From: Williamsia sp.
GTDB taxonomy: Bacteria > Bacteroidota > Bacteroidia > Chitinophagales > Chitinophagaceae
Direction of reading: 5' to 3'
NCBI GenBank assembly: GCA_015069695.1
Contig: JADCRZ010000038.1
Span: 1-57,671 of the forward strand
Length of the DNA: 57,671 nucleotides
The notes under the pieces are model-generated. The model did no database searches and was not told the origin of the DNA. It saw only the letters and a program-made list of their open reading frames with translations. The stretch's first letter is position 1, and each line of letters starts with the position of its first letter. The translations under genes were made by a program, and so were the position numbers. Of this stretch, positions 24,463 through 32,526 are shown one piece after another.

Positions 24463-25785
24463 CTACGACAGTCCAAACAGCCCTTCATTCAATAGTTGCA
24501 GTGTTTTCACTTTGTGCTGGCTTGGTATAAGTACAGACACATTGTGGCGGCTGCCACCGTAGCTTACCATGCGCACAGGTACGCTGCTGAGCGCGGCAAA
24601 CAGCTTGCTGAGCACGTCGGGTGTATGGGTGATCTCATTTCCTACTATAGATACAATAGATTGATGGTCATCAATTTCTACCGTACCAAAGGGTTCCAGC
24701 TCCTTCAGGATCGCTTTCAGGTAATAGGCACTGTCGATGGTGAGGGAAACCGCCACCTCAGATGTGGTGATCATATCGATGGGTGTGCGGTATTTTTCAA
24801 ACACTTCAAAGATCTTCCGGAGGAAGCCATAGGCCAGCAGCATGCGGCTGCTTTTGATCTTGATGGCATAGATACCATCTTTTGCTGCAATGGCTTTTAC
24901 GCCCTTGCTTCCGGCTTCCTGTACAATCAGCGTGCCTTTCGCATCCGGCTCCATGGTATTGAGCAGCTTCACAGGAATATTGTAGGTCTGTGCCGGCCAT
25001 ATTGATGCGGGATGCAAAATTTTTGCGCCGAAATAAGCCAGCTCTGCCGCTTCTTCAAAACTCAACTGATCAATCGGAAATGTTTTGTTCACCACACGCG
25101 GGTCGTTGTTGTGCATACCGTTGATGTCCGTCCAGATTTCACATACGCTGGCCTGGATAGCCGCTGCGATCAGGGAAGCGCTGTAATCGCTTCCACCCCG
25201 TTTGAGGTTGTCTACCTCGCCTTTCGCGTTGCGGCTGATATATCCTTGCGTGATGAATAATTTCTGATCAGGGTGGTGTTGCAGGATCTGGCTCAGCTTT
25301 ACCTTGATGCTGCCGATCTGCGGCTCATCAAATGCATCGATGGTCATAAAATCCAGCGCCGGCAAGAGGACGTGCGGGATGCCTCTTTCTTCCAGGTACA
25401 CGCAAAACAGCTTGGTGCTCAGGAGTTCTCCCTGCGCCAGGATGTCTTTGTTCAAGGCCTGGTTAAAGGAAATTTTCAGGATGATATGCAGGAACTCAAA
25501 GTGTTCATGAACAATGGCCTGCGCTTTTTGAAGCGCATCTTCTTTTTCAACCAGGGCGGTAATAAATTCCTGATAATGCTCCGAAAGCTTGTCGATCTGG
25601 GCTTTGGCCTTTTCCTTTTCTCCTTTGCTCAGCGAATCGCCGATGGCGACCAGGGCATTGGTGGTACCGCTGAGTGCACTCAGCACAACAATTTTTGGTT
25701 CCTCATCACGGGTGATCAGTTCCATCACCTGGTGCATCCTTTCCGGCTTGCCTACAGAGGTGCCGCCGAACTTCATGACTTTCAT
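24463..25785 (-). CDS. lysC: Aspartate kinase
   Basis: A 440-residue monofunctional aspartokinase, which phosphorylates aspartate at the first step of lysine, threonine and methionine synthesis. The N-terminal KFGGTSVGKPERM binds ATP and aspartate, GGSDYSASLIAAA lies in the kinase core, and FGAKILHPASIWPA precedes the regulatory part. Two ACT-like units (IDMITTSEVAVSLTID and IVSIVGNEITHTPDVL) form the C-terminal third and suggest feedback control by an end product. No fused homoserine dehydrogenase is present. The start could also be the ATG three codons later. The next gene upstream (LDH2-type dehydrogenase) is co-oriented with a 52-base gap. Whether it is lysine- or threonine-sensitive is not readable. 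Confidence 0.93.
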   Translation of the reverse strand: MKVMKFGGTSVGKPERMHQVMELITRDEEPKIVVLSALSGTTNALVAIGDSLSKGEKEKAKAQIDKLSEHYQEFITALVEKEDALQKAQAIVHEHFEFLHIILKISFNQALNKDILAQGELLSTKLFCVYLEERGIPHVLLPALDFMTIDAFDEPQIGSIKVKLSQILQHHPDQKLFITQGYISRNAKGEVDNLKRGGSDYSASLIAAAIQASVCEIWTDINGMHNNDPRVVNKTFPIDQLSFEEAAELAYFGAKILHPASIWPAQTYNIPVKLLNTMEPDAKGTLIVQEAGSKGVKAIAAKDGIYAIKIKSSRMLLAYGFLRKIFEVFEKYRTPIDMITTSEVAVSLTIDSAYYLKAILKELEPFGTVEIDDHQSIVSIVGNEITHTPDVLSKLFAALSSVPVRMVSYGGSRHNVSVLIPSQHKVKTLQLLNEGLFGLS

Positions 25786-25837
25786 ATCAAGATGGGTTTC
25801 TTATTTGCCTCAATTATACAGCGTGCAAATATAGCAG

Positions 25838-26914
25838 CTAAAACGGGAGAGAAAATTTTTCCGCTACCTGTTTTAAATCTTCTACTACAGGTGGTAGCAG
25901 GGGTATGCCGCTTTTTTTTCTTTCAGTCTCTGTTTCCCGTTCAGGATCGCCGGGGATCAATACGCGGGGTTGCCCTTCTACAGGCCTGGCCTGCCTGAAC
26001 CGGCGGATCCATTGGTCCATGTGCTGCTTGAAATCGGCTGCAGGCCGGAATGCATCTATGCGCATGGCGCCAAAAAAATGCCCAATCCCTTTACCGGGCA
26101 TATCAGGTGCCAGGGGAAGAAAGCTTACAAATGGAGGCACCCAGGGACCGTAATTGGCCCCGCTCAGCACGGCCGAGAAAATATCTACGATGGCACCGAG
26201 TGCATACCCTTTGTGGCTGCCGTGTTCGCGGTCGCTGCCCAGGGGTAGCAGGGCACCGCCATCTTTTAGTTCGTAGGGATTGAGCGAGGAATTGCCTTTC
26301 TTATCCTGGATCCAGCCTGCGGGGGCTTGCTTGTTGGTACGCTGCAATATTTCCAGCTTGCCGTTGGCAGCTGTTGTGGTCGCCATATCTGCCACAAAGG
26401 GCGGCTCTTCTCCGGCCGGAACTGCCACACAGATAGGATTGGTACCCAGGAGTCTTTCCAGGGAATAGGTAGGTGCTACCAGCGGACTGGCATTCGTCAT
26501 TGCGATGCCGATCATATCGTGCGGCAGGGCCATCATGGCGTGGGCAGCTGCAATGCCAAAATGGTTGGAGTGCTGGACACTGACCCAGCCGGTACCTGCC
26601 TGCGCTGCTTTTTCAATGGCTGTTTGCATGGCAAAGGGTGCTGCTACCAGGCCCAGTCCGCCATCGCCATCCACTACAGCAGTAGAGGGGGTTTCATGCA
26701 CCAGTTTCAGGTCGGGTTGCGGGTTGATGCGCCCGACTTCCCAAAGCCTGACATAGCCGCTAAGCCGCGCGATCCCATGCGAGTCGATACCCCGCAGATC
26801 GGCAGAGAGCAGGGTGTGGGCCGCTGTTGTTGCATCTGTTTCGCTGCACCCGATCCTGGCAAATACTGCGTAGACAAAATCAAAGAGCTGGTTGTATGAA
26901 AAAAGATGATCCAT
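25838..26914 (-). CDS. LDH2/malate family NAD(P)-dependent dehydrogenase
   Basis: A 358-residue oxidoreductase of the LDH2/malate-dehydrogenase-2 family, which reduces alpha-keto acids or oxidises 2-hydroxy acids with NAD(P). Family features are TAAHTLLSADLRGIDSHGI with the conserved aspartate and histidine, VDGDGGLGLVAAPFAM, the NSNHFGIAAAH-like QHSNHFGIAAAHAMM, and LLGTNPICVAVPAG followed by FVADMATTTAANGK. A HKGYALGAIVDIFSAVLSG block closes the core. Members act on malate, ureidoglycolate, 2,3-diketogulonate or similar; sequence alone does not decide. It could be co-transcribed with aspartate kinase downstream. The upstream region contains a long palindrome at 27111-27201. Confidence 0.85.
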   Translation of the reverse strand: MDHLFSYNQLFDFVYAVFARIGCSETDATTAAHTLLSADLRGIDSHGIARLSGYVRLWEVGRINPQPDLKLVHETPSTAVVDGDGGLGLVAAPFAMQTAIEKAAQAGTGWVSVQHSNHFGIAAAHAMMALPHDMIGIAMTNASPLVAPTYSLERLLGTNPICVAVPAGEEPPFVADMATTTAANGKLEILQRTNKQAPAGWIQDKKGNSSLNPYELKDGGALLPLGSDREHGSHKGYALGAIVDIFSAVLSGANYGPWVPPFVSFLPLAPDMPGKGIGHFFGAMRIDAFRPAADFKQHMDQWIRRFRQARPVEGQPRVLIPGDPERETETERKKSGIPLLPPVVEDLKQVAEKFSLPF

Positions 26915-27110
26915 GAGACTTACAGCACCTGGCTGGAGAAGCTGTCATGTATTTAGATGGTGGATATAATAAGGAGATGGTAAGCAGGCATTTAATGACT
27001 ACCAGGGATCAACAAGATGTTGACTGTTTGTACCGCTTACGTGGCAGTACCTGGTGTTTCTGCATTGAAGGAACTGAGTAAGATGAATCACCTATAATAC
27101 CAATGCGATT

Positions 27111-27201
27111 AAAACAAGGGATGCTAAGCTTCATCGCTTCGAAAGTAAAGGATGGACCACCCTTTACTTTCGGAGCGATGAAGCTTAGCATCCCTTGTTT
27201 T
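27111..27201. repeat. 41-bp near-perfect palindrome between ssb and LDH2 gene
   Basis: Arms 27111-27151 and 27161-27201 are reverse complements with one mismatch and a nine-base loop. The arms carry open frames on both strands, which are mirror artefacts. The element stands in a 434-base gap (26915-27348) that shows no gene otherwise. No U-run follows the stem. It looks like an intergenic palindromic repeat rather than a simple terminator. Confidence 0.9.
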
Positions 27202-27348
27202 GATAATATTGAGCGGTTGCGTTCGGTCTTCTCTGCGAAGCGCTTTGGTGTACTTGTTTCACTTCGTTCCCAGGATGATCATTTCCTGCCAGAACATCAA
27301 AGAGCAATTGTTTTTAGCGCGCCCTGCAAGCAGGTAGAAATGCCGCAC

Positions 27349-27777
27349 TTAAAAGGGCAGGTCGTCAGTCTGATCGCCAATATCGCTGGAAGAAGGTACA
27401 GATGCGGGTTGAGACGAATAAGAAGGACCGGAAGAGTTATCCTGCATGCTGTCTACCCCCCTGTTGCCGCCCAGCAGTTGTACGCTCATGACGCGCAGGG
27501 TGAGTGAGCTGCCTTGCGTGCCATCATTCTTAGTATAGGTTCTCAGTTCAGGTGTTCCTTCTACATATACCTGTGTACCCTTTTTCAGGTACGGTGCCAC
27601 GCCTGTCCGGTCTGACCAATAGGCACAATCTACCCAGGTGGTTTTATCTTTTTGGTTTCCCTGGGCATCCTTGAACTTCTCCGTATGCGCCACAGTAAAA
27701 TTCATCACCGTTTTGCCATTCACTGAGTTGGTGATGCAATCCTTACCCAGGTTTCCGATAACTTGTAGCTTGATCAT
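27349..27777 (-). CDS. ssb: Single-stranded DNA-binding protein
   Basis: A 142-residue SSB starting at ATG 27777 (MIKLQVIGNLGKDC). A start nine codons upstream would add residues not seen in the family. The OB-fold spans about residues 1-105 (VMNFTVAHTEKF, TTWVDCAYWSDRTG, VEGTPELRTYTKNDG). A flexible serine-rich tail ends in the acidic tip DDLPF, which binds partners such as exonuclease I, RecO and PriA. Length is short but complete. The protein coats single-stranded DNA during replication, recombination and repair. It is transcribed away from mnmA. Confidence 0.95.
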   Translation of the reverse strand: MIKLQVIGNLGKDCITNSVNGKTVMNFTVAHTEKFKDAQGNQKDKTTWVDCAYWSDRTGVAPYLKKGTQVYVEGTPELRTYTKNDGTQGSSLTLRVMSVQLLGGNRGVDSMQDNSSGPSYSSQPASVPSSSDIGDQTDDLPF

Positions 27778-27963
27778 GTTTTCCGTTTTTAAATGAACCA
27801 GCAAAGTACAATTTTATTACAGGATTTCCTGTTCATTTCACGGTAATTTCCCAGGCCTTTTCACCCTTCCGTTGCTGCCCATTTTTACTCAGCTTTGAGG
27901 GATTTACAGCAGGGCATGCCCCTTTCAACCTGCACGGAGCCAACAAAAGCCAGCCGCAGTTTG

Positions 27964-27971
27964 TATATTTG
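27964..27971 (+). promoter_or_regulatory. Bacteroidota -7 box for mnmA
   Basis: TATATTTG fits TAnnTTTG and lies 26 bases before the mnmA ATG, a normal leader distance. A clear TTTG box at the expected upstream spacing is not visible. Confidence 0.5.
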
Positions 27972-27997
27972 CATCTTCTTTACGCAAGCAATCTATT

Positions 27998-29101
27998 ATG
28001 AGCCGGAACGGAAAAGTTATGGTAGCCATGAGCGGGGGCATCGACAGCACGGTAACCGCTTTGATGCTGCACCAGCAGGGTTATGAAGTGATCGGGATTA
28101 CCATGAAGACCTGGGACTATGCCAGCAGCGGCAGCAGCAAAAAAGAAACCGGCTGCTGCAACCTCGACAGCTTTAACGATGCCCGCATGGCAGCTGTTCA
28201 AAATGGCTTTCCCCATTTTATCCTGGACATCCGCGAGGAGTTTGGTGATTTTGTGGTCAACAATTTTGTAGATGAATACCTCGCCGGCCGCACACCCAAT
28301 CCCTGCGTCATGTGCAACACCCATATCAAGTGGCGGGCCCTGCTCAAGCGGGCAGATGCACTTGGGTGCGACTGGATTGCCACAGGACACTACGCGCATA
28401 TCTACCAGCATACAAACGACCGGTATGTAGTCAGCAAAGGGATCGACGATACAAAAGACCAAAGCTATGTACTCTGGGGCTTACAGCAGGACCTGCTCAG
28501 CCGCACCATTTTACCGCTGGGCAAGTACCACAAAACCGAGATCAGGCAACTGGCACACGACATGGGCTATACCGAGCTTGCCAAAAAAGCAGAGAGCTAC
28601 GAAATTTGTTTTGTGCCTGATAACGACTACCGTTCTTTTCTCAAAACCAAATCACCCGGCCTGGAGCAACAAGTGAACGGCGGCAATTTCGTGGACAAAA
28701 CCGGCAAGATACTGGGCAAACACAAGGGTTATCCATTCTATACAATTGGCCAGCGCAAAGGATTGGAGATTGCTTTTGGCAAACCCATGTACGTAACCGG
28801 TATCGACCCTGAGAACAATGCTGTGATGCTGGGCGAAGAAAGCGAACTGGACCGCAACGACATGCTGGTGCGCGGCATCAACCTCATTAAATACGACACC
28901 ATTTCACCAGGCATGGAAGCGCTTACCAAGATCAGGTACAAGGGCGCAGGTAATATTTCGACCCTGCATCCTGCTGAAGGCGGTGTAAACGTCCGTTTCT
29001 ATGAACCGGTAAAAGGAATTGCGCCCGGACAAAGTGCTGTGTTTTATGATGGGGATGACGTGATTGGCGGGGGCATTATCCAGCGAAGCAGCTTGTTGTA
29101 A
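27998..29101 (+). CDS. mnmA: tRNA-specific 2-thiouridylase
   Basis: A 367-residue enzyme that places sulfur on U34 of tRNA-Lys, -Glu and -Gln. The PP-loop MVAMSGGIDSTVTALML opens the N-terminal domain. The first catalytic cysteine is in TPNPCVMCNTHIKW, ATGHYAHI follows, and the second catalytic cysteine is in ESYEICFVPDNDYRSFL. The central domain has GKHKGYPFYTIGQRKGL, and the C-terminal beta-barrel ends in GQSAVFYDGDDVIGGGII. The SSKKETGCCNLDSFNDAR insert is usual. All key residues are present and the length is normal. It starts at the second-domain-consistent ATG at 27998, divergent from ssb. Confidence 0.96.
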   Translation: MSRNGKVMVAMSGGIDSTVTALMLHQQGYEVIGITMKTWDYASSGSSKKETGCCNLDSFNDARMAAVQNGFPHFILDIREEFGDFVVNNFVDEYLAGRTPNPCVMCNTHIKWRALLKRADALGCDWIATGHYAHIYQHTNDRYVVSKGIDDTKDQSYVLWGLQQDLLSRTILPLGKYHKTEIRQLAHDMGYTELAKKAESYEICFVPDNDYRSFLKTKSPGLEQQVNGGNFVDKTGKILGKHKGYPFYTIGQRKGLEIAFGKPMYVTGIDPENNAVMLGEESELDRNDMLVRGINLIKYDTISPGMEALTKIRYKGAGNISTLHPAEGGVNVRFYEPVKGIAPGQSAVFYDGDDVIGGGIIQRSSLL

Positions 29102-29188
29102 AAGCAATATAGCAGGCAGGCCAAGCGTTTCAAATGGGTTGGATACAACAACAGGTGTGCATTTCTCAAGCATTATCAAACTGCTTAT

Positions 29189-29938
29189 ATGCGGAAATAC
29201 CTTTTTTTCTTGTTTCTTGCCGGCGCTTGTCTGGGCTCCTGCGATAAAACGGCAGATGATTATGAACCCGTGCTGCCGGAAGCCTATACCAACCTGCACA
29301 CCGGGAAGTACATCCTTTACCGGCTTGACTCTACCAAATTCATCAATTTCGGACAGAGCGATACGGTCGTCCGGTACCAGGCCAAAGATGTCATTGATGC
29401 ACCCATTACGGACAACCAGGGAAGACCCGGTTGGCGTGTTATCCGCTACCTGCGCGACAGCGCCAGCACCAGCGAAGCCGACTGGAACCCCAGTTCCACC
29501 TATATGGTTGTGGCATCAAGAGAAACCCTGGAAGTAATTGAAAACAACATGCGCTTCCAGAAACTAAAGTTCCCCCTGCGCGAAAACTTCAGCTGGAAGG
29601 GCAATTCTTACATCGACACCTATTCAATCGATTCTGATGTCCGTTTTTTGTTCGACTGGGATTATACCTACAAAAGGGTCGATAGTCCGTTCACCACTAC
29701 CGGCACCACCCCTGTACCCCAAACAGTCACCATCGAACAACGCAACGAAACCCTGGGCAGCGTCAACAACAAAGACTCCTACAGCGAACGCAACTACGCA
29801 ATAGAAACATATGGCAAAGGCATCGGCCTGGTCTACAAAGACTTTCTCCACTGGGTCTTCCAGCCCCGCAACAGCACATTTCCCAACGGATATAAAGAGG
29901 GATATGGAATCAGGTTAAGGATGGTTGGGCATAATTAG
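29189..29938 (+). CDS. Hypothetical lipoprotein
   Basis: A 249-residue protein with a lipoprotein signal peptide: a basic start (MRKYLF), a hydrophobic stretch and the lipobox LGSC with the lipidated cysteine at residue 18. The mature part begins DKTADDYEPVLPEAY and is rich in aromatic and polar residues, with beta-strand-like segments (VVRYQAKDVIDAP, FSWKGNSYIDTYSI). I recognise this only as a type of uncharacterised lipoprotein common in Bacteroidota; no catalytic motif is seen. It follows mnmA by 87 bases and may share its transcript. Its stop overlaps the convergent RsmB-like gene by four bases. Confidence 0.8.
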   Translation: MRKYLFFLFLAGACLGSCDKTADDYEPVLPEAYTNLHTGKYILYRLDSTKFINFGQSDTVVRYQAKDVIDAPITDNQGRPGWRVIRYLRDSASTSEADWNPSSTYMVVASRETLEVIENNMRFQKLKFPLRENFSWKGNSYIDTYSIDSDVRFLFDWDYTYKRVDSPFTTTGTTPVPQTVTIEQRNETLGSVNNKDSYSERNYAIETYGKGIGLVYKDFLHWVFQPRNSTFPNGYKEGYGIRLRMVGHN

Positions 29939-31122
29939 TCTGTCTTGAACCATGGCTCCGACAACACCGCAGCAAACATAGAATCGGCCCGCATATCGTA
30001 GCCCTTTAATACGAGCGCGGTTTCTACCTGCAAGCCCAGTTGTTCTTGCATATATGCCACCACTTCCTCATTCTCTTTCCGGAAAACCGAGCAGGTAATG
30101 TAGACCATTCTCCCTCCTTTTTTCAGCTTCTTCGCAGCGGCATGGACGATCTTTTTTTGGAGTTCCTGGTAGGCCAGGATTTTTTCTGGTTGGAAAAAGT
30201 AGAGTTGCTCCGGTGTTCTGGCCCAGGTGCCGGAGCCGGAGCAGGGTGCATCGGCAATGATTAGATCGGCTTCGGCACTGGGCAGGTGGGGATGGGGAAT
30301 GGAAAGATCGGTGAGCAGGGATCCGTAATTGAGAATGCCCGCCCTTTCAAAACGCTGGCGCAGGTTATGGAGGATAGAGGGACGGATGTCGGAAACAGTC
30401 AGGCGGATGGAGGGGTTTGCATCAAAGGCCATGATAGATTTTCCGCCGCTGGCAGCACAGCAGTCCCATACAACCGGTGATGGAGGCGGATGCGCACCAA
30501 AGAAAAACTGGCCGGTCTGCTGCGAATTGTAATCCTGGATCACGACCTCCTGGTCAGGCTCAAACAGCTGGTCGATTTTTGTGGTGTTGGGCAGCGCAAT
30601 GCAGGCGGGGTTCAGGTGTTGGTAGGAAATACCCGTCCCTTGCAGCTTAGTTAGCACGGCTTTTTCATGTCCGGGCCTGATGCGCAGGAACAGGTCGGGT
30701 TGATAGAGAAAGGATTGATTGAAAAGTTCCGGGTCAATTCCGGCGCTTAGCTCTTGCTGATACGGGAAAATGGTTGCGGGTCTAAATTCAGGATGCTTTT
30801 GTTTCAGCAGGGTTTGCTTTTCAGCCAAGGGCAATCCGATTGCTTCATCCCATTCCCGTTTTAAATAGTGAAGAAGCTCCCGGGGTGTTTGCTGACACAG
30901 AAATAAACCGGCCAGCATCCTGTCTTCGGCCGGGTAAGCTGGCAGGGAATTGCCCAGCCGGTAGTAGCTGTAGACCAGTTCAGACACCTGCTTCCTGTCT
31001 TTTGAACCCATCTGTTTGCGCTGGCGGTAAAAATCTTTCAGCCAACTGCTCAAGGGTATATCACCTGCATACTGATGAACGATCTTGACGGCAGTATTCA
31101 GGTACGTATAGAATCGGCTCAT
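29935..31122 (-). CDS. RsmB/NOP-family rRNA cytosine-C5 methyltransferase
   Basis: A 395-residue SAM-dependent RNA methyltransferase of the RsmB/NOL1/NOP2 family. The SAM loop is VVWDCCAASGGKSIMAF near residue 222, DLIIADAPCSGSGTWAR carries a conserved cysteine, and YITCSVFRKENEEVV carries the second, catalytic, cysteine. The N-terminal part (QRKQMGSKDRKQVSELVYSY) resembles the NusB-like domain typical of RsmB, although reduced. It probably forms m5C in 16S rRNA. The exact target base is not readable. It is convergent with the lipoprotein gene at its end and lies 36 bases beyond the sucB stop at its start. Confidence 0.88.
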   Translation of the reverse strand: MSRFYTYLNTAVKIVHQYAGDIPLSSWLKDFYRQRKQMGSKDRKQVSELVYSYYRLGNSLPAYPAEDRMLAGLFLCQQTPRELLHYLKREWDEAIGLPLAEKQTLLKQKHPEFRPATIFPYQQELSAGIDPELFNQSFLYQPDLFLRIRPGHEKAVLTKLQGTGISYQHLNPACIALPNTTKIDQLFEPDQEVVIQDYNSQQTGQFFFGAHPPPSPVVWDCCAASGGKSIMAFDANPSIRLTVSDIRPSILHNLRQRFERAGILNYGSLLTDLSIPHPHLPSAEADLIIADAPCSGSGTWARTPEQLYFFQPEKILAYQELQKKIVHAAAKKLKKGGRMVYITCSVFRKENEEVVAYMQEQLGLQVETALVLKGYDMRADSMFAAVLSEPWFKTD

Positions 31123-31140
31123 GATAAGGCTAATCCCTCT

Positions 31141-31175
31141 AAAAAAGATCCCTGCTGGTTACAGTTCCAGCAGGG
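31141..31175 (-). terminator. Terminator overlapping the sucB stop codon
   Basis: On the minus strand a 9-bp GC-rich stem (31167-31175 with 31150-31158) is followed, after three bases, by six T residues (31141-31146). The stem's first arm lies inside the last sucB codons and the stop sits in the loop edge. It ends the sucA-sucB transcript just above the RsmB-like gene. Confidence 0.85.
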
Positions 31176-32451
31176 CTTTTGCAGGATCTTTTCCAAAAAG
31201 AAGCTGTTCAGGATTTTCCAGCAGTTCTTTTACTTTTACCAGGAAGCTGACGGATTCGCGGCCATCAATGATGCGGTGGTCGTAGCTCACGGCAAGGTAC
31301 ATCATGGGGCGGATCACGACCTGTCCGTTTACCGCGATCGGTCTTTCCTGGATCTTGTGCATGCCCAGGATAGCAGACTGGGGTATATTGATGATCGGTG
31401 TGCTCATCAGGGAACCAAACACGCCGCCATTGGTAATGGTAAACGTGCCACCCTGCATTTCTTCCATGCTCAGCTTGTTTTCGCGGGCTTTGGTGGCCAG
31501 CTCTACAACTTTCTTTTCAATTTCAGCCATGCTCAGGCTTTCTGCATTGCGGATCACCGGCACCACCAGGCCCTTGGGTGCCGATACAGCAATGGAAATA
31601 TCACAGTAATCGTGGTAAATAATTTCATCGCCATCGATATAGGCGTTCACAGCAGGCCATTCCTGCAGGGCAAAGCAAACGGCCTTGGTAAAAAAGCTCA
31701 TAAAGCCCAGGTTCACTCCATGCTTTTTGTTGAACGCATCCTTGTTTTTGGTCCGGAGCTCCATGATGCGGCTCATATCAACCTCATTAAAGGTGGTCAG
31801 CATGGCCGTTGTATTCTTGGCCTCCACCAGGCGGCGCGATACGGTTTTGCGCAGGTTGCTCATGCGCTCACGCTTGGCTTCCCGTCCAAATAAAGGTTTG
31901 CCGGGTGTTCTGCCTGGATTGTTGAGTACCTCCAGCACATCGCTTTTCAGGATCTTTCCGTTTGAGCCAGAAGCAGGCACCGATTTGGGATCCAGTTTCT
32001 TGTCAGCCAGCATTGCTGCGGCAACAGGAGAAGCTTTTACATCCTGTGCAGCAGAAACGGAAGGAGGCACTTCCACAAAAGGTTTTGATTCCTGTGCATT
32101 CGCACCGGGTTTGGGTGTCTGGGGCAATTCTCCGGGAGAAATACCGGGAGCAGCTGCCTGTGCTTCAGCGGTGGCCGGCTTTTCAGCTGCAGGTGCACCC
32201 GCCGTTTCCTGTTTGGCTGCCGTTTCATCGATCGTAGCCAGCAGGTCACCGATCTTCAAGGTGTCACCTTCCTTTCCTGTGGTTTTCAATACGCCGGCTT
32301 TTTCGGCGTTGACTTCAAAGGTTGCTTTTTCGCTTTCCAGTTCCGCAATCACCTCATCACGTTGAACGTAATCACCATCTTTTTTCAGCCATTTTACCAG
32401 CGTCACTTCGCTGATGGATTCGCCTACTGTAGGAACTTTTATATCGATCAT
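31159..32451 (-). CDS. sucB: 2-oxoglutarate dehydrogenase E2 (succinyltransferase)
   Basis: A 430-residue dihydrolipoyl succinyltransferase, which moves the succinyl group from lipoate to CoA in the citric acid cycle. The N-terminal lipoyl domain carries the lipoylated lysine in [14 protein letters not shown]. An alanine/proline-rich linker follows, then the E1/E3-binding domain ([19 protein letters not shown]). The C-terminal catalytic domain ends in [18 protein letters not shown] with the catalytic histidine and aspartate. [15 protein letters not shown] is also typical. Length is normal. It lies 75 bases after sucA on the same strand and is closed by the terminator at 31141-31175. The SucB rather than AceF type is supported by the adjacent sucA. 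Confidence 0.95.
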   Translation of the reverse strand: MIDIKVPTVGESISEVTLVKWLKKDGDYVQRDEVIAELESEKATFEVNAEKAGVLKTTGKEGDTLKIGDLLATIDETAAKQETAGAPAAEKPATAEAQAAAPGISPGELPQTPKPGANAQESKPFVEVPPSVSAAQDVKASPVAAAMLADKKLDPKSVPASGSNGKILKSDVLEVLNNPGRTPGKPLFGREAKRERMSNLRKTVSRRLVEAKNTTAMLTTFNEVDMSRIMELRTKNKDAFNKKHGVNLGFMSFFTKAVCFALQEWPAVNAYIDGDEIIYHDYCDISIAVSAPKGLVVPVIRNAESLSMAEIEKKVVELATKARENKLSMEEMQGGTFTITNGGVFGSLMSTPIINIPQSAILGMHKIQERPIAVNGQVVIRPMMYLAVSYDHRIIDGRESVSFLVKVKELLENPEQLLFGKDPAKALLEL

Positions 32452-32526
32452 AAGGTTGTTTGTTTTTCTACCAGATATCTAGTTGGTTTTGCTGTTTCCC
32501 GCAAAGAGGGTTCGCTGCGATGAAAA

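Noticed and set aside
27009-27507. Two opposing ORFs around 27.1 kb with the same peptide (MLSFIA-type)
   Set aside because: They are mirror readings of the 41-bp palindrome, not genes.
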